DNA of 64,000 nt from Chloroflexota bacterium (lineage in GTDB: Bacteria; Chloroflexota; Anaerolineae; Anaerolineales; Villigracilaceae). Shown here in pieces: positions 60,156-64,000 of this stretch. The notes under the pieces were generated by a model. It ran no database searches, was not told where the DNA came from, and saw only the letters and a list, made by a program, of their open reading frames with translations. How positions within the stretch are numbered: the stretch's first letter is position 1; each line of letters starts with the position of its first letter. The stretch spans positions 1 to 64,000 of the forward strand of contig JACRBI010000038.1 in NCBI GenBank assembly GCA_016234495.1. Reading direction: 5' to 3'. The translations under genes and the position numbers were made by a program.

Positions 60156-61349
60156 ATGATTAAAGATTATTGGATTTTTTTAAAGCGTTGGACGGGGATG
60201 CTATTTTGCCTTGCTTTGATATTTGCATTAACATCCTGTAACCTGCCGTCAAAAGTTGTTACTCCTGAGATTATCTCTGCCGTGGTTGAAAACAATTGCA
60301 ATATCCGCATTGATTATGTTGATCACGTGAAGGATGTAAATGCGGTTGTTTTCCTGAAACGACAAGTTGGTAATGCATCCTCTGACCCAATTAAAGTGGC
60401 CGACCCGCATGGCGAACAAACCGCCAGTTTTTTGGATGAGGCTCTGCCGGCTGGGGTGTATTCGTATAGGGTGGGTTATTTTGATGCCAATGGCAGTTAT
60501 TACAGTCAACAGTATAGCGCGCCGGTCACTCTTGACGCAATTTGCGGAACGACTCCTCTGGTAAGTATGCCTCTCAATCCGATAATAACCAGAGCGGATG
60601 TTGGCGGTATTGACAGTTGCACAGCCCAAATAACGGCGAAGGTTTTTACAGATAGAACAGATGGCGTTCGGATTTATCGCTCAAATTCAGGCGCGGAATA
60701 TTTAGAAATTGACGATCTTTCTCCCGCTGAATGGTTTGGCGATCCACCCACAGGATTTATATTCAGCGTCAAAACATACGCTGACCCAAACCTGCTCAAA
60801 GGGACATACCTGTATAAGATAAGCGCCTACAACGTAAACGGCGAGTCTTTTAGCGACCCCAGCGCGGAGGTTTTGATTCCAGAGACAAATTGCGCTCCCA
60901 AATTGGAAAATGTACCGACGATTGCATCCCTTTTATCGGTGACGCCTACCGCTGTTGCGCTACCCGAGCCAAAGCCAGAGCCATGTATCTGGGAAGCGGT
61001 TGTTAATGTCTTTGTGCGAGAAGGTCCCAGCGCTAGTCTGTATCCTGATATTACCGGCGTGGTTAAGGGAACTCAATTTCCGATTGTCGGGCAGAGCGGG
61101 GATGGTCAGTTTTGGGTGGTCGAGGTAAAGGCTGGTTTAAATGGATATGTTCCGAAAGCGGAAAAATTTAGCCGCACGAGTGGAGATTGCAGCAATGCGC
61201 CGACAATACAAGATCCGCCTCTTCCGCCAACCGCCGTACCTACGCCTGTCATAGCCCAATGTGGCGACGGAATTGATAACGATGGCGACGGAAATGTTGA
61301 TATGCGAGATCGTGGATGCACGGGCTTGGATGACAATTCTGAGAATTGA
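60156..61349 (+). CDS. lipoprotein with SH3b-like domain
   Basis: The 397-aa product has a lipobox with Cys28 (LALIFALTSC), so it is attached to the membrane. The middle has two Cys-containing beta domains (fibronectin-like). Residues near 280-335 (CIWEAVVNVFVREGPSASLY, FPIVGQSGDGQFWVV) resemble an SH3b domain. The C-terminal CGDGIDNDGDGNVDMRDRGC is an acidic calcium-binding-like motif seen on secreted proteins. Start: ATG at 60156 after GGAAAGGAA. Confidence 0.82.
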   Translation: MIKDYWIFLKRWTGMLFCLALIFALTSCNLPSKVVTPEIISAVVENNCNIRIDYVDHVKDVNAVVFLKRQVGNASSDPIKVADPHGEQTASFLDEALPAGVYSYRVGYFDANGSYYSQQYSAPVTLDAICGTTPLVSMPLNPIITRADVGGIDSCTAQITAKVFTDRTDGVRIYRSNSGAEYLEIDDLSPAEWFGDPPTGFIFSVKTYADPNLLKGTYLYKISAYNVNGESFSDPSAEVLIPETNCAPKLENVPTIASLLSVTPTAVALPEPKPEPCIWEAVVNVFVREGPSASLYPDITGVVKGTQFPIVGQSGDGQFWVVEVKAGLNGYVPKAEKFSRTSGDCSNAPTIQDPPLPPTAVPTPVIAQCGDGIDNDGDGNVDMRDRGCTGLDDNSEN

Positions 61350-61382
61350 TCCTTGCGCTGTGGTTAAGATATAAAACTTTAA

Positions 61383-61420
61383 AACATCTCAACCCTACTG
61401 CGGGTTGAGACGTTTTTTTG
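61383..61420 (+). terminator. intrinsic terminator after the lipoprotein gene
   Basis: CTCAACCC and GGGTTGAG form a stem with loop TACTGC (ATCTCAACCC.. to ..GGGTTGAGACG), followed by TTTTTTT. Confidence 0.92.
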
Positions 61421-61459
61421 TAAAAAAACTCTGTGATGTGATGAGCAGTAGCGAGGAGA

Positions 61460-62869
61460 TTACTTGATCTTCCGTTTCATCTCTTTGATCTGTTCTTCGT
61501 TCATGTCGGGAATATGTTCGGTCTTTTCGATGTTCAAGGCTTTGCGTTGAGCTTCGCGCCACATTTCCAATCTAGCGGTTATCTGTGATTCGTATCCTTC
61601 CTGTGACGGCGCATAAAAATAAGTTCCGAGCAATCGCTTGGGTAGATATTGTTGCGGCACAAAATGTCCATCGCTGTCGTGCGGATAAACGTAATCTTTG
61701 CCGTGTCCCATCGCCGCCGCATCGCGGTTCCCATCCGCAAGATGACGCGGCACAGAAACCTGTCCCTCTTCTTCTATCTTTTTCATCGCTTTGAAGTATG
61801 CGCCCGCGCTGTTGGATTTCGGCGCAGTGGCAAGATACAACGTCGCTTCGGCGAGGGGATAAATTCCTTCGGGCAACCCGATGTAATCAAAAGCCTGCGC
61901 CGCCGAATTTGCAACCACGAGCCCCATTGGGTCTGCGAGTCCGATGTCTTCGCCAGCCAGAATAATTAATCGGCGCAGGATGAATTTTGGGTCTTCGCCA
62001 GCGTAGATCATTTTTGCCAGCCAGTACAATGCCGCGTCGGGGTCTGACCCGCGCACGGATTTGATGAAGGCGCTGATCGTATCGTAGTGCGCGTCGCCGT
62101 CTTTATCGTACAGCACGGCCCGTCGTTGAATGGATTCCTGAGCCACATCCAGCGTGATGTGAATGACGCCATCAATGTCGGGAGACGTTGACTCCACGGC
62201 GAGTTCGATTGCGTTGAGGGCGTTGCGTGCGTCGCCTGAGGAAACTTCAATTAAATGGGAGCGGGCATCCAGGTCAAGGATGATGCGTTTATTTCCGTAG
62301 CCGCGCTCCTGGTCGGTGAGCGCGCGGTCAATCAGAATCCCAGTCTCGGTTTGATTCAGATTGCGAAGTTGAAAAACGCGCGAGCGGGAGATGAGCGCCT
62401 TGATGACTTCAAAGTATGGATTCTCCGTCGTCGCGCCGATCAGGGTGAAGGTCCCGTTTTCGACGTGGGGGAGGAGCGCGTCCTGCTGGGCTTTGTTCCA
62501 GCGATGGACTTCATCCACGAAAAGAATCGTGCGGATGTTGTGCAGGCGCCTGCGTTCCAGTGACTCGTCAATGACGACACGCAAATCTGCTTTGCCAGCG
62601 AGGATGGCGGAAATGGTGGTGAAGTGACTCCTGGTGGTGTTGGCGATGACCTGTGCGAGCGTGGTCTTGCCAGTGCCGGGCGGCCCCCAAAGAATGATGG
62701 ACGAAAAAAGTTTGTCGGCCTCGATGGCGCGCCGCAGAAGTTTGCCTTCGCCGACAATATGCTCCTGCCCGATGTATTCATCCAGGGTGCGCGGACGCAT
62801 CCGCGCGGCAAGCGGCGCTTCGCTTTTCAGTCGCTCGTGCATGGCGTGGTCGAAGAGGTCTTGAGACAT
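61460..62869 (-). CDS. rarA: replication-associated recombination protein RarA (MgsA)
   Basis: The 469-aa product is an AAA+ ATPase: MRPRTLDEYIGQEHIVGEGK, Walker A LWGPPGTGKTTLAQVI, Walker B TILFVDEVHRWNKAQQD, and LIGATTENPYFEVIKALISR. The C-terminal MgsA tetramerisation part is present (EDIGLADPMGLVVANSAAQA). It acts at stalled replication forks. A short repeat-like hairpin lies upstream and the next gene upstream is on the same strand. Confidence 0.95.
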   Translation of the reverse strand: MSQDLFDHAMHERLKSEAPLAARMRPRTLDEYIGQEHIVGEGKLLRRAIEADKLFSSIILWGPPGTGKTTLAQVIANTTRSHFTTISAILAGKADLRVVIDESLERRRLHNIRTILFVDEVHRWNKAQQDALLPHVENGTFTLIGATTENPYFEVIKALISRSRVFQLRNLNQTETGILIDRALTDQERGYGNKRIILDLDARSHLIEVSSGDARNALNAIELAVESTSPDIDGVIHITLDVAQESIQRRAVLYDKDGDAHYDTISAFIKSVRGSDPDAALYWLAKMIYAGEDPKFILRRLIILAGEDIGLADPMGLVVANSAAQAFDYIGLPEGIYPLAEATLYLATAPKSNSAGAYFKAMKKIEEEGQVSVPRHLADGNRDAAAMGHGKDYVYPHDSDGHFVPQQYLPKRLLGTYFYAPSQEGYESQITARLEMWREAQRKALNIEKTEHIPDMNEEQIKEMKRKIK

Positions 62870-62890
62870 GCTGTGATTATAACAACGAAG

Positions 62891-62921
62891 AGACCCTAAA
62901 GGTTTTAATCCTTTAGGGTCT
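62891..62921. repeat. AGACCCTAAAGG palindrome
   Basis: AGACCCTAAAGG and CCTTTAGGGTCT form perfect 12-bp arms around TTTTAAT. It is a short copy of the repeat at 28093-28188. Confidence 0.8.
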
Positions 62922-62944
62922 GAGGTGTGAAATAAAGCAGCCTG

Positions 62945-63853
62945 TTACGTTTTCTTTGTTTCCTTAGTTTCCTTCTTCAAGCCGAGCATTCTATTTAGTA
63001 CATCGAACCAAAACGGTGCGCCGAGGGAGGCGGCTGACCCGGTGAGGAAAATACCGAGAACTTTGAGCCCGATGCCGGTTGCATCCTGCGGGGTGGTTTT
63101 TTCATCCCAGCCGACGGGCAGGGACAATTCATTCAGCTTTTCTTGAATGCTGCCAACGCTGAAACTTTCTTCCGGGTTGATGTTGCCTGCCTGCGCGACA
63201 ATCGCCTGACGCAAGGTGGGGTCGCGCCAAAGTTGATTGACAATGGCAATGGAGTCAACATTGAAGAACAGCGCAATGACAAACCCAATGGTCAATGCGA
63301 TCGTGGATGCATATTTTCGGTAGAGAATTGTCGCCTGCACCATGGTGGTATCGAACCAGGCTTCGACGTTCCCGCGGTATTCGGCAAGCTTATCTTCCAC
63401 TTTTGCGGTTTCCTCATCCAATTTTGGGGTAAGGTATTTCAGGGTGCGCGCAAAGACTTTGTTTTTATTATCAATATATTTAAAGCTTTCCTGCATGCTG
63501 AGATTCATGGCTGACAGGCTCATCGTTCCGGCCGGGATGTCGTTGGCGGCCTTGCCCGCGTTCAGGAAAATGTCAACTGCGGCTTTTGCGAAAATGGGAT
63601 TTGGAATATTGGTCGGATTCCGCTTTCTGCCCCAGATCGTTTTTGTCGCCAGGGATTCGATCAGCGGATGTTTGTAGAATTGTTCCACCATGGTTCGGTC
63701 TTTGAACATTTCCTGAAGCCGCTGTTCAAGAAATGTTGCGCGCCAGTTCAGCATTTCCATGATCACTTCCTGTATCTGACTGGTTGCCATGCTGATGATG
63801 AGCCAGGTCACTACCAGACCGATGGCGATTTCGAGAAGGGCGTCAAGCTGCAT
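62945..63853 (-). CDS. membrane protein of unknown function
   Basis: The 302-aa product has an N-terminal hydrophobic helix (about 7-25), a helical charged middle part (TATVEDKLAEYRGNVEAWFD region) and two more hydrophobic segments near residues 184-205 and 262-282. ATSQIQEVIMEMLNWRATFL after the first helix is its most conserved-looking part. No family is assigned. The ribosome site is AAGGAG, and the promoter is listed below. Confidence 0.65.
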   Translation of the reverse strand: MQLDALLEIAIGLVVTWLIISMATSQIQEVIMEMLNWRATFLEQRLQEMFKDRTMVEQFYKHPLIESLATKTIWGRKRNPTNIPNPIFAKAAVDIFLNAGKAANDIPAGTMSLSAMNLSMQESFKYIDNKNKVFARTLKYLTPKLDEETAKVEDKLAEYRGNVEAWFDTTMVQATILYRKYASTIALTIGFVIALFFNVDSIAIVNQLWRDPTLRQAIVAQAGNINPEESFSVGSIQEKLNELSLPVGWDEKTTPQDATGIGLKVLGIFLTGSAASLGAPFWFDVLNRMLGLKKETKETKKT

Positions 63854-63894
63854 GTTGGTCTCCTTGTGCTTGTGATGTGGAATGTTGCAATATC

Positions 63895-63923
63895 AGTATA
63901 TAGGCGTGGAAGAGAAATTTCAA
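63895..63923 (-). promoter_or_regulatory. promoter of the membrane protein gene
   Basis: On the minus strand TTGAAA (63923-63918), a 17-bp spacer and TATACT (63900-63895), 42 bp before the start codon. Confidence 0.6.
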
Positions 63924-64000
63924 GCGTTTGGAATTTCCTGCTCTGCGTGCAAATGTGATTGATTGACGATGTATATTCCAGCCAGCGCCACCGCTCCGCC

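Noticed and set aside
62945-63853. Membrane protein as a mechanosensitive channel
   Set aside because: Hydrophobic segments are too few and lack the glycine-rich pore pattern of MscS or MscL.

Overview
The window looks like chromosomal DNA of a mesophilic Chloroflexota bacterium, most likely class Anaerolineae. This is inferred from gene content, from the four-helix-bundle genes and from the many short palindromic repeats between and inside genes; no rRNA or tRNA gene is visible to confirm it. Genes are densely packed on both strands. I see no CRISPR array, prophage or complete insertion sequence.

Layout. 0.2-4 kb: a membrane-anchored pectate-lyase-like protein, a TupA-type ATP-grasp protein and an APH-fold kinase. 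4.2-12.4 kb: a TetR regulator with a promoter-overlapping operator, then a fatty acid beta-oxidation operon (two acyl-CoA dehydrogenases, FadN-type fusion, thiolase, SCP2 protein) interrupted by two four-helix-bundle genes. 12.5-22.6 kb: tRNA-charging genes: asnS, gatB with a DUF433/DUF5615 pair, and an aspS-gatC-gatA-transporter operon preceded by an apparent peptide-leader attenuator. 22.6-31.5 kb: a Ser/Thr kinase, two membrane proteins, a UvrD helicase, a GT-C glycosyltransferase and a second helicase/nuclease-like protein. 31.6-41 kb: dienelactone hydrolase, S49 protease, rplU-rpmA-rpmE (L31 carries an RNA polymerase alpha-CTD-like domain), tdk, hpt, a CCA-adding-type enzyme, an exonuclease fold protein, a hydrolase and a response regulator. 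41.2-48.3 kb: ppdK, a HAD hydrolase, hemW, and a VOC/ABM/BNR/MoaD-like operon. 48.3-52.8 kb: an aminotransferase behind a second peptide-leader attenuator, and a carboxylate-amine ligase/M20 peptidase fusion. 52.8-59.2 kb: small stress-type genes under MarR and HxlR regulators, and a TMEM175 channel. 59.4-64 kb: a histidine phosphatase, an SH3b lipoprotein, rarA and a membrane protein.

The strongest new signals are: (1) two upstream leaders, before aspS-gatCA and before the aminotransferase, with the same design: promoter, almost leaderless short ORF with a run of Asn/Asp or Asn/Thr codons, and three mutually exclusive pairings ending in an intrinsic terminator; (2) the L31-alphaCTD fusion; (3) four-helix-bundle genes enclosed by their own inverted repeats inside a metabolic operon, like the intervening sequences of 23S rRNA; (4) at least ten repeat copies absorbed in frame into protein-coding genes; (5) a small transposon-like element with an 8-bp target duplication that is nested in one repeat and contains another.

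The tRNA genes read together: an AspRS with His31 (a feature of non-discriminating enzymes), GatCAB and an Asn/Asp-rich leader suggest control of Asp-tRNA and Asn-tRNA supply by ribosome stalling, although a separate AsnRS is also encoded.
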